NCBI GenBank assembly: GCA_902762785.1
Contig: CACWPL010000008.1
Coordinates: 18,186 to 82,185 of the forward strand
Length of the DNA: 64,000 nt
Direction of reading: 5' to 3'
Source: an uncultured Ruminococcus sp.
GTDB taxonomy: Bacteria > Bacillota > Clostridia > Oscillospirales > Ruminococcaceae
A program made the position numbers and the translations under genes. The number at the start of each line of letters is the position of its first letter. Position 1 is the stretch's first letter. The notes under the pieces are model-generated. The model searched no databases and was not told the DNA's origin. It saw only the letters and a list, made by a program, of their open reading frames with translations. This document shows, piece by piece, positions 8,429 through 16,465 of this stretch.

Positions 8429-8436
8429 TCTCGGTA

Positions 8437-8513
8437 TGGTGTGCCTGACAGGACTCGAACCTGCGCTCTGAGGAGTCGGAGTCCTCTGTTTTATCCAACT
8501 AAACTACAGGCAC
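8437..8513 (-). tRNA. tRNA-Arg, anticodon CCG, CCA encoded
   Basis: The reverse strand folds into a full cloverleaf: acceptor GTGCCTG / CAGGCAC, anticodon stem GAGGA / TCCTC with loop CTCCGAC (anticodon CCG, reading CGG), and T arm GCAGG-TTCGAGT-CCTGT. The discriminator A and CCA are encoded at 8437-8440. A TTCGAGTC T-loop is standard. Confidence 0.95.
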
Positions 8514-8538
8514 ATGCAGCGCTCTAGCGCCACTTATT

Positions 8539-8567
8539 ATTATACCAGAGATCCGCGCGATGTGCAA
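8539..8567 (-). promoter_or_regulatory. tRNA-Arg promoter
   Basis: On the reverse strand TTGCAC (8562-8567) and TATAAT (8539-8544) are 17 bases apart, about 30 bases upstream of the tRNA. Confidence 0.85.
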
Positions 8568-8597
8568 GGGATATTTTCCGAACATTTTATGAACAGA

Positions 8598-8897
8598 CTA
8601 TTTCTCAATGATGAATGAGACGACTGTGACCATCCCCGCTGTCCAAGCGTCCGTGACGGTGAGGAGGGCGAGCCAGAGGGGACTTTCCGGCGCGGTCAGC
8701 GTCAGCGGGAGGACGGCACGACGGCCGAGAATCGTGAGCGCGGCCGTGTCCTCCTCGAGAGTCAGGCTCGCCATCGCGACGGGGTCGCGGTGCGTGCGGT
8801 CGTAGCACTGCTGCCAGACCCGCGCCCCGGCCAGCAGCATCCCGCTCACGATCAGATGGACCGCCACACAAGCGGCGATGATGCGTCCTTTTTTCAT
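8598..8897 (-). CDS. Small membrane-anchored protein coupled to the SpoIIP-like gene
   Basis: A 99-residue protein with an N-terminal membrane helix (about residues 6-25) and a mostly hydrophobic beta-rich remainder. The start ATG 8897 overlaps the stop of the upstream SpoIIP-like gene in an ATGA, and GGAGGG lies a few bases before it, so the two are translationally coupled. I do not recognise the family. A longer frame through 9272 is a shadow of the SpoIIP-like gene. Confidence 0.6.
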   Translation of the reverse strand: MKKGRIIAACVAVHLIVSGMLLAGARVWQQCYDRTHRDPVAMASLTLEEDTAALTILGRRAVLPLTLTAPESPLWLALLTVTDAWTAGMVTVVSFIIEK

Positions 8898-9856
8898 GAT
8901 CCCTCCTGTAATGTCCGCAGCGTGCGGGCGAGCGCGCGTCCCGAGAGCGCGGCGGCCTCGCAGGCCTGCGAGAGCGTGTTCCCCTGTGTCCCGACCTCCA
9001 GGAGGAGACGGGCGGGCGTCAGATCTGTGCCGTAGGCATGGTCCCCGAGCGCGATCGGGCGTGTCAGTCCGGGGCAGTCCTCTGCCATCTGCTGCTGGTA
9101 CATGCACGCGAGCCGGAAGGACGTCCGCTCTGCCTCCCCCTCGACCGCCTCTGCCACGAGCCGCACCTGCGCGGTCTGCCGCCCCGCGATCGTGACCACC
9201 GGCTGGGGGACGGCGCCGTCCATGGGCGTGCTGCCGCGGTGGATGTCGACGACGACCGCGATGTCCGGCCATTCCTCGAGACAGCGCTGCACCGTCTCGG
9301 CACTGCGGGCGTAGGACCCGGCACAGGAGGGGTAGTCGTGGACATCCGCCGCATGGACGACCCCGATCCCCGCCGCCTCGATCGCCTCGCAGAACACCGC
9401 TCCGACCGCGGCCATATCATAGGCGGGATCGGTCGTGCGGTAGCCGAAGGCGGGGTCGGCGACCACGGAGCCCTCGGGGAGATAGCAGGCGGTCGTGTGC
9501 GTGTGGAGGACGAGCACCGCAGGCGTCCCGTCCGTGGGGAGGGGGATGTGCGGGGGCATCCGACCGAGCATCGCGAGCTCGTCATTGGGGACGTCCGTGT
9601 CGTTGCAGACCTGTCCGCCGCCGTCGAGCGTCAGGTAGTTCGCACCGTAGTATTCTCCATAATACGTCGTTTTCACGGGGATGCCCTGCAAGGCAGGACC
9701 GTCCGGATAGGGCAGCGGCCCCGGGTCGTCCGTGGGCGGCTCCGTGGTCTCCTCGACAGTCGGCAGCGTCTCCATCCCGAAGCCGTGGGAGACCCAGATC
9801 TCCGGCGGCAGCGCCAGCAGGAGGAGCATCATCATCCGTATGAACAGCACAGACAT
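8894..9856 (-). CDS. spoIIP: SpoIIP-like cell-wall hydrolase
   Basis: A 320-residue protein with a hydrophobic N-terminus, a Pro/Thr-rich spacer, and a SpoIIP-type amidase domain: VLVLHTHTTACY, YRTTDPAYDMAAVG, HDYPSCAGSYARS, VVVDIHRG and LLEVGTQGNTL in the family's order. SpoIIP is an N-acetylmuramoyl-L-alanine amidase/endopeptidase that degrades septal peptidoglycan during engulfment in sporulating Firmicutes. Two positions usually acidic in the family, the Glu after HTHTT and the Asp after IHR, are Ala and Gly here, so activity or partner use may be altered. Start 9856 is six bases after GAGGTG; ATG 9862 is an alternative. Confidence 0.75.
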   Translation of the reverse strand: MSVLFIRMMMLLLLALPPEIWVSHGFGMETLPTVEETTEPPTDDPGPLPYPDGPALQGIPVKTTYYGEYYGANYLTLDGGGQVCNDTDVPNDELAMLGRMPPHIPLPTDGTPAVLVLHTHTTACYLPEGSVVADPAFGYRTTDPAYDMAAVGAVFCEAIEAAGIGVVHAADVHDYPSCAGSYARSAETVQRCLEEWPDIAVVVDIHRGSTPMDGAVPQPVVTIAGRQTAQVRLVAEAVEGEAERTSFRLACMYQQQMAEDCPGLTRPIALGDHAYGTDLTPARLLLEVGTQGNTLSQACEAAALSGRALARTLRTLQEGS

Positions 9857-9964
9857 CCTCATCACCTCGCCTACAGTATGCCCCCGCCGCGGCAAAATAC
9901 GCATGGACAGGCAAAAAACGCCCCTTTCCCGCATATCCTGAGACATCCCGGAAAGGAGCTGTTT

Positions 9965-10831
9965 ATGATGTACTGCTGCTGTCACCCGAAACGACTTTGG
10001 ATCTGGCTGCTGCTGGACGCAGCGGCGCTGGTGCTGTGGGTGCTGCTCCTCGCGCCGCATGGGGCGGCGGCGGAGACGGTGCCGGAGGGCGTGCCGCTGC
10101 CCGTCATCATGTACCATAGCCTCACCGATCCCTCGCGCGCGGCCTCGCAGCTCTCCCCCGCTGCCTTCGCGGACGACCTGGCCTATCTGGAGGCGCACGG
10201 CTACGAGACCGTCAGCGCCGCACAGCTCGCCGCCTACACGCGCGGCACCGGCGACCTCCCGGAAAAGCCCATCCTGCTGACTTTCGATGACGGCTTCTAT
10301 AACAACCTCTCCGATGCGCTCCCCCTCCTCGAGGCGCACGACATGTGCGCAGTGGTCAGCATCGTGGGGCGCTACACGGACGAGATCGCACCGGCCGATC
10401 CCCATGTCCCGGCGTATTCGTATCTGACGTGGGAGGACGTCGCCGCGCTCCTGGCCTCGGGACGCATCGAGATCGGGAGCCACACCTGGGATCTGCACGA
10501 GAACGGCGCCCGTCCCGGCTGCGCCATCTGCCCCGGCGAGGATGCGGACACCTATCAGCAGATGCTCCGCGACGACCTCGGCCGTCTCCAAACACGGATG
10601 CAGGAGATGTGCGGGACGGTGCCGACGGTGTTCGCGTATCCTTATGGATTCGTCTGCCCGGAGAGCGTGCCGGTGCTGCGGGAGATGGGCTTCACCTGCA
10701 CGCTGACCTGTCTCGAACGCCCCAACGTCATCACCCGCGACCCCGACTGCCTCCTCGGCCTCTTCCGCTATGACCGCACGCCGGACGAGAGCACGGAGGC
10801 CTTCTTTTCCCGCGTGCTCGCCGCCGACTGA
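9965..10831 (+). CDS. Polysaccharide deacetylase (NodB domain, family CE4)
   Basis: A 288-residue protein with a Cys-rich N-terminus and a membrane helix (about residues 12-32), then the NodB domain: PVIMYHSL, catalytic metal site LLTFDDGFYNN, the second metal motif SHTWDLH, and AYPYG. CE4 enzymes remove N- or O-acetyl groups from peptidoglycan, chitin or xylan; the substrate is not decided by sequence here. Start ATG 9965 is six bases after AAAGGAG; the frame reaching back to 9038 is a shadow of spoIIP. It ends at a bidirectional terminator shared with the convergent metA gene. Confidence 0.87.
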   Translation: MMYCCCHPKRLWIWLLLDAAALVLWVLLLAPHGAAAETVPEGVPLPVIMYHSLTDPSRAASQLSPAAFADDLAYLEAHGYETVSAAQLAAYTRGTGDLPEKPILLTFDDGFYNNLSDALPLLEAHDMCAVVSIVGRYTDEIAPADPHVPAYSYLTWEDVAALLASGRIEIGSHTWDLHENGARPGCAICPGEDADTYQQMLRDDLGRLQTRMQEMCGTVPTVFAYPYGFVCPESVPVLREMGFTCTLTCLERPNVITRDPDCLLGLFRYDRTPDESTEAFFSRVLAAD

Positions 10832-10839
10832 CACGAAAA

Positions 10840-10868
10840 GAGCCCTCCATCGCGGAGGGCTCTCGTTT
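10840..10868. terminator. Bidirectional terminator between the deacetylase and metA
   Basis: Stem GAGCCCTCC / GGAGGGCTC, followed by GTTTTT forward and AAAAG before it, which gives a T-run on the reverse strand. Confidence 0.88.
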
Positions 10869-10869
10869 T

Positions 10870-11787
10870 TCACATATCCTTCATATCCTCGAGGCGGAAC
10901 GGCGTCTGCTGGTAGACGCAGTAGTTGAGCCAGTTGGAATACATCAGGTTCGCGTGGCAGCGCCACGAGAAGATGGGCTCGCACTTGGGATTGTCGCCGG
11001 GGAAATAGCCCCACGGCACGTCGATCGGCAGGCCCTTGTCGAGGTCGCGGAAATACTCCTCGGCGAGGGTGTTCCGCTCGTACTCGCAGTGGCCGGTGAC
11101 GAAGAACTCCCGTCCGCCGCGCCCGGAGACGATGTGAACGCCCGCGAGCGGCGAATACGCCAGGATCTTCAGCTCCGGCACGCGCTCGATGTCCTCACGG
11201 CGCGCCTCGGAATGGCGCGAATGCGGCACGGGGAACACGTCATCGAAGCCGCGCAGGAGCGGGTCGTCGCCCTCGGCCTTGTGCGGGAAGACGCCGAACA
11301 CCTTCTTCGGCAGCGGGTGCTTCGGGATGCCGTAGTGGAAATACAGTCCCGCCAGCGCCGCCCAGCAGATGTACATGGTCGACCAAACATGGCTGCGAGT
11401 CCACGTCATGATGTCGCAGATCTCGTCCCAATAGTCCACCTGGTCGAAATCGAGCTGCTCGACCGGGGCGCCGGTGATGATCATGCCGTCATAATAGCTG
11501 TCGCGCACCTCCGGGAAGGTCTTGTAGAAGGTCTCGAGGTGCTTGGCGGCGGTGTTGCGCGAGGTGTGCGCCACCTGCAAGAGCTCCACGTCCACCTGCA
11601 AGGGACTGTTGCTCAGGAGCCGCATGAGCTGCGTCTCCGTCTCGATCTTCTTCGGCATCAGGTTGAGGATGAGCACGCGCAGCGGACGGATGTCCTGGTG
11701 CTCGGCGCGGTCCTTTCGCATGACGAAGATGTTCTCCTTTTCGAGGATATCGTATGCGGGCAGGTCTTCTGGGATGCGAATCGGCAT
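10870..11787 (-). CDS. metA: Homoserine O-acyltransferase (MetA family), probably acetyl-CoA-specific
   Basis: A 305-residue protein, full length for MetA. It carries the nucleophile Cys141 in YICWAALAG, the catalytic GHCEYE segment, and an N-terminus [11 protein letters not shown] typical of Firmicutes. It activates homoserine in methionine biosynthesis. In this family a Glu after TGAPV (here [10 protein letters not shown], residue 110) has been linked to acetyl-CoA use and a Gly to succinyl-CoA use, so acetylation is expected. Start 11787 follows a GGAGGG site. No SAM riboswitch is seen upstream. Confidence 0.92.
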   Translation of the reverse strand: MPIRIPEDLPAYDILEKENIFVMRKDRAEHQDIRPLRVLILNLMPKKIETETQLMRLLSNSPLQVDVELLQVAHTSRNTAAKHLETFYKTFPEVRDSYYDGMIITGAPVEQLDFDQVDYWDEICDIMTWTRSHVWSTMYICWAALAGLYFHYGIPKHPLPKKVFGVFPHKAEGDDPLLRGFDDVFPVPHSRHSEARREDIERVPELKILAYSPLAGVHIVSGRGGREFFVTGHCEYERNTLAEEYFRDLDKGLPIDVPWGYFPGDNPKCEPIFSWRCHANLMYSNWLNYCVYQQTPFRLEDMKDM

Positions 11788-11840
11788 CGCTGTCCCTCCT
11801 TTCTCAAAGATAGCGTCTGTGTGACGTGGGTGATATGGGA

Positions 11841-11870
11841 AAACAGAGCCTTCGGCCGTGTACCGAAGGC
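11841..11870 (-). terminator. Terminator of the carboxyltransferase operon
   Basis: Read in reverse, GCCTTCGG / CCGAAGGC (stem arms 11848-11855 and 11863-11870) is followed by TCTGTTTT. Confidence 0.8.
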
Positions 11871-11911
11871 GTCTGTCCTCTAAGCTGTCATACGCTGCGA
11901 TGGCCGCAACG

Positions 11912-13324
11912 TCAAACGGGGTGGATCTGGCTGGCGGCGTCGCCGTGCTTGCCGTCAAGGCCGAACCGCGCATCGCGGCGCTTCTCGAAGAACTTGACAG
12001 CCACCTGACCGAACTGTGCGTAGCTGAGGACGTCCTCCTCGCTCTCTGCCCAGTCGGCGCACTCCTTGCGGAGCTTCTCGAGCTCCGGCTCGAGCAGGTC
12101 GGCAGGACGGCAGTCGATCGGCTCGGCATCGCCGATGATCTTCTTGCGGAACTCGGGGTCGATCGGCACAGGGGTCTGGCCGTACTCGCCGCGTACCACG
12201 CCCTTGAACTCCTTGGTGACCATCTTGTAGCGCTCACCGGAGAGGACGTTGAACACGGCCTGCGTGCCCACGATCTGGGACGAGGGCGTTACCAGCGGCG
12301 GGAAGCCGGCATCCTTGCGGACGCGCGGTACCTCGGCCAGTACCTCGCCGAGCAGATCCTCCTTGCCCGCCTGCTTGAGCTGGGACAGGAGGTTCGAGAG
12401 CATACCGCCCGGTACCTGGTAGATCAGCGCACCGGCATCGGCAGCGAGCATCTTCTGGTCGATCAGGCCGCTCTCGATGTACTTCTTGCGCAGACCCATG
12501 AAGTAGTCGCGGATCTCGTTGAGCAGCACCAGATCCAGGCCGGTGTCGTACTCCGTGCCCTGGAAGGCGGCGACCATGGACTCGGTCGGCGCATGGGACG
12601 TGCCCAGTGCGAGCGGGGACATGGCCGTGTCGATGATGTCGGCACCTGCCTCGACGCCCTTGATGAGGCACATGGAAGCCAGGCCGGAGGTGTAGTGCGT
12701 ATGCAGGTCGATCGGGAGATCCACCTCAGACTTGATCGCCTTGACCAGCTCTGCCGTGCGGTACGGCGTGAGGAGCGCGGCCATGTCCTTGATGCAGATG
12801 GAATCCGCACCGGCAGCGGCGATCTTCTTGGCATACTCTACATAGTATTCGTCAGTGAACACCTCACCGGTGGTGAAGGACATCGCCACCTGTACCTCGG
12901 CCTTCTTGCCGTCGCGGGTCGCCTTCTTGGCGGCGTTGATGGCAGTCTGGAGGTTGCGGATGTCGTTGAGGGCGTCGAAGATGCGGATGACGTCGATGCC
13001 GTTCTCCACAGACTTCTCCACGAACTCCTCGACCACATCGTCCGCATAGTGACGATAGCCGAGCATGTTCTGGCCGCGGAACAGCATCTGGAGGCGCGTG
13101 TTGGGCATCTCGCGGCGCAGCGTGCGCAGACGCTCCCACGGATCCTCGCCGAGGAAGCGCAGGCAGGCATCAAAGGTCGCGCCGCCCCAGCACTCGATGG
13201 AGTTGTAGCCTACCTGATCGAGCTTGCCGAGGATCGGCAGCATATCGTCGAGCGTCATACGGGTCGCCAGCAGGGACTGGTGGGCATCACGCAGGACGGT
13301 CTCGGTAACTCTTACTTTCGACAT
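11912..13324 (-). CDS. Carboxyltransferase subunit of the OadA/PycB/5S type
   Basis: A 470-residue TIM-barrel carboxyltransferase. Metal-binding residues are in LRDAHQSL (residue 12 region) and DLHTHYTSG, and the essential lysine in ICIKDMAAL. Family members transfer carboxyl between biotin and oxaloacetate or pyruvate. Unlike OadA of Na+-pumps (about 590 residues) it has no C-terminal biotin domain; the biotin carrier is a separate gene 42 bases upstream, as in transcarboxylase where the 5S subunit is about 500 residues. The gene is the last of a three-gene set and has a strong terminator. Confidence 0.85.
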   Translation of the reverse strand: MSKVRVTETVLRDAHQSLLATRMTLDDMLPILGKLDQVGYNSIECWGGATFDACLRFLGEDPWERLRTLRREMPNTRLQMLFRGQNMLGYRHYADDVVEEFVEKSVENGIDVIRIFDALNDIRNLQTAINAAKKATRDGKKAEVQVAMSFTTGEVFTDEYYVEYAKKIAAAGADSICIKDMAALLTPYRTAELVKAIKSEVDLPIDLHTHYTSGLASMCLIKGVEAGADIIDTAMSPLALGTSHAPTESMVAAFQGTEYDTGLDLVLLNEIRDYFMGLRKKYIESGLIDQKMLAADAGALIYQVPGGMLSNLLSQLKQAGKEDLLGEVLAEVPRVRKDAGFPPLVTPSSQIVGTQAVFNVLSGERYKMVTKEFKGVVRGEYGQTPVPIDPEFRKKIIGDAEPIDCRPADLLEPELEKLRKECADWAESEEDVLSYAQFGQVAVKFFEKRRDARFGLDGKHGDAASQIHPV

Positions 13325-13366
13325 GTTGAAAGATCCTTTCCCGTAATTTTACTGAAATGGCGTCGT

Positions 13367-13741
13367 TTAGCCAACGGTCGCGAGGGTGTCGCCGCTCTGT
13401 ACGGTGTCGCCCTTCTTCACGAGGATGCTGGTCAGGGTACCGTCGCACGGTGCCACGATCTCGTTCTCCATCTTCATGGCCTCGAGCACCATGATGACAT
13501 CGCCCTTGGAGACGGACTGGCCGTTGGAGGCCTTCACGTCCAGGATGGTGCCGGGCATCGGCGCGGTGACCTTCTCACCGGCACCGGCGGAAGCGGCAGG
13601 GGCAGCAGCCGGCGCAGCAGCGGCAGGAGCCGGGGCAGCAGCGGGGGCAGGGGCAGCAGCCGGCATCGGCGCGCCTGCACCGATCTCCTCGACTGCGACA
13701 TCATAGGCCTTGCCGTTGACAGTTACACTGAATCTTTTCAT
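13367..13741 (-). CDS. Biotin carboxyl carrier protein, 1.3S type
   Basis: A 124-residue protein: a short N-terminal segment ([15 protein letters not shown]), an Ala/Pro linker about residues 25-55, and a biotinyl domain with EAMKMENE, the biotinylated lysine being residue 90. Length and lysine position match the 1.3S subunit of Propionibacterium transcarboxylase closely. It shuttles carboxyl between the two carboxyltransferase subunits encoded on either side. Overall, size, order and spacing favour transcarboxylase over the membrane decarboxylases, but the latter use similar carriers. Confidence 0.88.
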   Translation of the reverse strand: MKRFSVTVNGKAYDVAVEEIGAGAPMPAAAPAPAAAPAPAAAAPAAAPAASAGAGEKVTAPMPGTILDVKASNGQSVSKGDVIMVLEAMKMENEIVAPCDGTLTSILVKKGDTVQSGDTLATVG

Positions 13742-13816
13742 AGTTCTTTACCACCGATCTATTATATTTTTCGCGATCTCCCGCCGTTTTTGCGGGAGCC
13801 TATGTCCTTGTCCCGA

Positions 13817-15181
13817 TCAGAACGGGAAGTTGCTGTGCTTCTTCGGCAGGTTGGTCACGCGCTTGCCCTCGAGCATGGAGAGCGCTGCGGTGACGGTCGC
13901 ACGCAGATCGGCTGCGCCGATCACATCATCGACCACGCCCAGTGCCGCTGCCTTGTCAGCAGATGCCACGGTCTCGGCGTACTCCTTCGCGAGCGCCTTG
14001 CGCTTGGCGTTCAGGTCGTCCGCGCCCTTGAGGCGGTCATGCCACAGGAACTCTACCGCGGACTCCGGCGCCATCGGCGCAATACATGTGCCCTCGAGCG
14101 CATAGGCGAAGTCCGAATTGCTGCTCTTCCCGGCGAGCGCCACGAAGAGCGGGCCTGCTGCCATGCCGGTCACGACAGCGATCTTGGCGGTCGTCGCCTC
14201 GGCATAGCTGCCGGCCAGACGGGTCACGGCCTTGACGGCGCCCTTCAGCTCCGTCTCTACGCTGCCGCCGAAGCCCAGCGTGTCCACCAGCGTGATGACC
14301 GGGATGGAGAAAGCGTCGCAGGTGCGCATGAAGCGCGCGAGCTTGTCGCAGTCGTCCTCGGTCAGCTTGGCATCGGTCTTGTTGGTCGCGGCGATGCCGA
14401 CGGTCGTGCCGGCGACGGTCGCGAGCGCGGTGTACGCTGCACCGCCGAAGCCCTCGTACAGTGCCACGACGCTGCCGCCGTCCGCGATCGAGGCCACATA
14501 GCCCTCGAGGTCGCTGCCGGACGCTGCCGCGGGCGCATCGAACTCCATGCACGGCACGGTGGCCATATTGTTGACAGGCATCAGGTTCACGAGCGCACGC
14601 ACCTTGGCGATGGCGGCGGCCTCGTCTGCCTCTACGGCAGCGGCCGTGCCGTTCGCAGCGGCTGCGGCGGCGGAGCCTGCGCCCTTCTCAAACGCAGGGG
14701 TCAGGAACAGCTCGGCATCCTCGGTCATCACGACGAAGTCGGCGGCTGCGGCCGCGATCGCGGCACTGCCGGCGCAAACGCCCAGGACCAGCGAGATCAC
14801 CGGTACCACGCCGGAGAGCTGGCTCGTGCGCTTGAGGATGAGCGAGTAGGCGTTCAGAGAGGCGGCGGAGCCGTCCATGAACGCACCGTTGGAATCGTAC
14901 ACGCCGATCACCGGCGCGCCGGTCTTGGCAGCGAGCGTGAAGACCTTCGAGATCTTCGCGGCCTGCGCCTCACCAACGGCACCATTGTGGATGCTCTGGT
15001 CCTGTGCGAATGCATAGACCGGGTCACCGTTCACATAGCCGAACGCCGTGACGACAGCAGCCTGTGCGTCCTTTTCCTGGATATAAGCGCCGAACTCCTG
15101 GAACTTCCCTTCATCGAAGAGCTGCGCGAGGCGCGCTCTTGCGGGGCTTTTCGGATCCTTCACGTTCTGGAGATCACCCAT
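13817..15181 (-). CDS. Acyl-CoA carboxyltransferase subunit, 12S/MmdA-like
   Basis: A 454-residue protein with the two-domain crotonase-like fold of biotin carboxyltransferases: GAPVIGVYDSNGAFMDG, LVLGVCAGSAAI, IPVITLVDTLGFG and VTGMAAGPLFVALAG. The C-terminal KRVTNLPKKHSNFPF resembles MmdA tails. It is about 60 residues shorter than classic 12S or MmdA subunits, and its GARIQEG-type block is replaced, so the acyl-CoA substrate is uncertain. Start 15181 is supported by AAGGAAGG upstream; the frame to 15253 is too long. The promoter at 15266-15294 overlaps the end of the preceding operon. Confidence 0.78.
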   Translation of the reverse strand: MGDLQNVKDPKSPARARLAQLFDEGKFQEFGAYIQEKDAQAAVVTAFGYVNGDPVYAFAQDQSIHNGAVGEAQAAKISKVFTLAAKTGAPVIGVYDSNGAFMDGSAASLNAYSLILKRTSQLSGVVPVISLVLGVCAGSAAIAAAAADFVVMTEDAELFLTPAFEKGAGSAAAAAANGTAAAVEADEAAAIAKVRALVNLMPVNNMATVPCMEFDAPAAASGSDLEGYVASIADGGSVVALYEGFGGAAYTALATVAGTTVGIAATNKTDAKLTEDDCDKLARFMRTCDAFSIPVITLVDTLGFGGSVETELKGAVKAVTRLAGSYAEATTAKIAVVTGMAAGPLFVALAGKSSNSDFAYALEGTCIAPMAPESAVEFLWHDRLKGADDLNAKRKALAKEYAETVASADKAAALGVVDDVIGAADLRATVTAALSMLEGKRVTNLPKKHSNFPF

Positions 15182-15265
15182 ATTATCGATCCTTCCTTCT
15201 ATAGACTGGCGGCTGCGCCGTCCTCCCGTGCGGGACTTGAGGTCGCTTGCCACATATACTATATA

Positions 15266-15294
15266 ATCATACTATTTTTTTCGTACTTTTTCAA
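15266..15294 (-). promoter_or_regulatory. Promoter of the carboxyltransferase operon
   Basis: On the reverse strand TTGAAA (15289-15294) and TATGAT (15266-15271) are 17 bases apart. The -35 box overlaps the last codons of the GNAT-like gene. Confidence 0.75.
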
Positions 15295-15677
15295 GTGTTT
15301 GCGGGAGAATGGCCGCATTTTTTGCAGCTTTCCATAATATCTGCGATATTGTCTATCTTATTTTCGTCATTTTTGACGAAACCGAGCAGCCGCACGCGCG
15401 CCATCATCGGCTCGTCGTTTACCCGGAAAACAGCGGCCTCGATCCCGCGCAGCTCCGCCTTGAAGAGCACTGCACGCACAAGCCCGTCGAGGACGTCGAT
15501 CGCGCCGCCGTCCTGCACGTCATAGATGACGACCTCCTCCGGCGTGTAGCGGTAGACGATGTGGCCGATGACGGCTGCGCCGTCCTTGGCCTCGGAGACC
15601 ATGGCCTCGGTCAGGCCGTGTGTCGCGAGGATGTCCGCATAGGGCGCGAGATCCTGCGCCTGTAGGATGGTCAGCAT
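15291..15677 (-). CDS. GNAT-like small protein
   Basis: A 128-residue protein with a beta-alpha pattern reminiscent of a reduced acetyltransferase fold (AAVIGHIVYRYTPEEVVIYDV, then RAVLFKAEL and an arginine-rich helix), ending in a CKKCGHSPANT tail with a CxxC. Classic acetyl-CoA P-loop residues are not convincing. It follows rluB by six bases, so it belongs to that operon as the last gene. Function is unknown. Confidence 0.5.
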   Translation of the reverse strand: MLTILQAQDLAPYADILATHGLTEAMVSEAKDGAAVIGHIVYRYTPEEVVIYDVQDGGAIDVLDGLVRAVLFKAELRGIEAAVFRVNDEPMMARVRLLGFVKNDENKIDNIADIMESCKKCGHSPANT

Positions 15678-15683
15678 GGTCCG

Positions 15684-16412
15684 TCACTCCTTCCCGATGG
15701 CGTTGCGGATGGCACGCAGCTCATCCGGCGTGAGGTCGCGCCACTTGCCCGGCTGCAGCATCCCGAGCTTCAGCGGCCCGATAGATGTCCGGCGCAGACG
15801 CGCCACCTCGAGCCCGACGGCCTCGCACATGCGGCGAATCTGGCGATTGCGTCCCTCGCGGATCGTGATCTGCAAAACGACACGCCCCGGCTCATTGGTC
15901 TGCACGACCACGGTCGCGGGGAGGGTCTTCTTGCCGTCGAGGACGATGCCGTCCGCGAGCTGCACGAGCTGCTGCTCCGTCACGGCCGGACGCACGGTCA
16001 CGCGGTAGGTCTTGGAGACGTGGCGCGAGGGGTGCATGATGCCGTTGGCAAAGTTGCCGTCATTGGTCAAGAGGAGCAGTCCCTCGGAGTTGCGGTCGAG
16101 CCGCCCGATGGGATAGACGCGCTCCTCCACCTCGTCGAGCAGGTCCATGACGCAGCGGCGTCCCTGGTCGTCGCTGACGGTCGTGACGTAGCCGCGCGGC
16201 TTGTGGAGCATGATGTAGCGCATATTCTTTTTCCGCGGCAGCAGCACCTTTTCGCCGTCCACCGTGATGATGTCCTTCGGCGATGCCTTGTCGCCGAGCT
16301 TGACGGGACGGCCGTTGCGCTGTACGCGGCCCGCTCCGATCAGCTCCTCGGCCTTGCGGCGGGAGCAAAAGCCTGCATCGGCCAGGAGCTTCTGGATCCT
16401 GATGTCTGCCAT
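15684..16412 (-). CDS. rluB: Pseudouridine synthase, RluB/RsuA family
   Basis: A 242-residue protein with an N-terminal S4 RNA-binding domain (RIQKLLADAGFCSRRKAEELI) and a pseudouridylate synthase domain with GRLDRNSEG, holding the catalytic Asp. It isomerises uridine in ribosomal RNA, by family position in 23S rRNA (RluB) rather than 16S (RsuA). The location after scpA-scpB-ytfJ-dacF is a conserved Firmicutes neighbourhood. Confidence 0.92.
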   Translation of the reverse strand: MADIRIQKLLADAGFCSRRKAEELIGAGRVQRNGRPVKLGDKASPKDIITVDGEKVLLPRKKNMRYIMLHKPRGYVTTVSDDQGRRCVMDLLDEVEERVYPIGRLDRNSEGLLLLTNDGNFANGIMHPSRHVSKTYRVTVRPAVTEQQLVQLADGIVLDGKKTLPATVVVQTNEPGRVVLQITIREGRNRQIRRMCEAVGLEVARLRRTSIGPLKLGMLQPGKWRDLTPDELRAIRNAIGKE

Positions 16413-16465
16413 GTAGGTCCTCCTTTATTTCGCTATCTATCTTATTTTCTATCCTTTTGTATACG

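Noticed and set aside
11788-11911. A SAM riboswitch upstream of metA
   Set aside because: The stretch holds the carboxyltransferase terminator; no SAM-I/II core is visible.
11858-15337. A 1159-codon forward frame antisense to the carboxyltransferase genes
   Set aside because: Low-complexity, Arg/Gly/Leu-rich translation opposite three clearly recognisable genes; high GC makes long antisense frames common.
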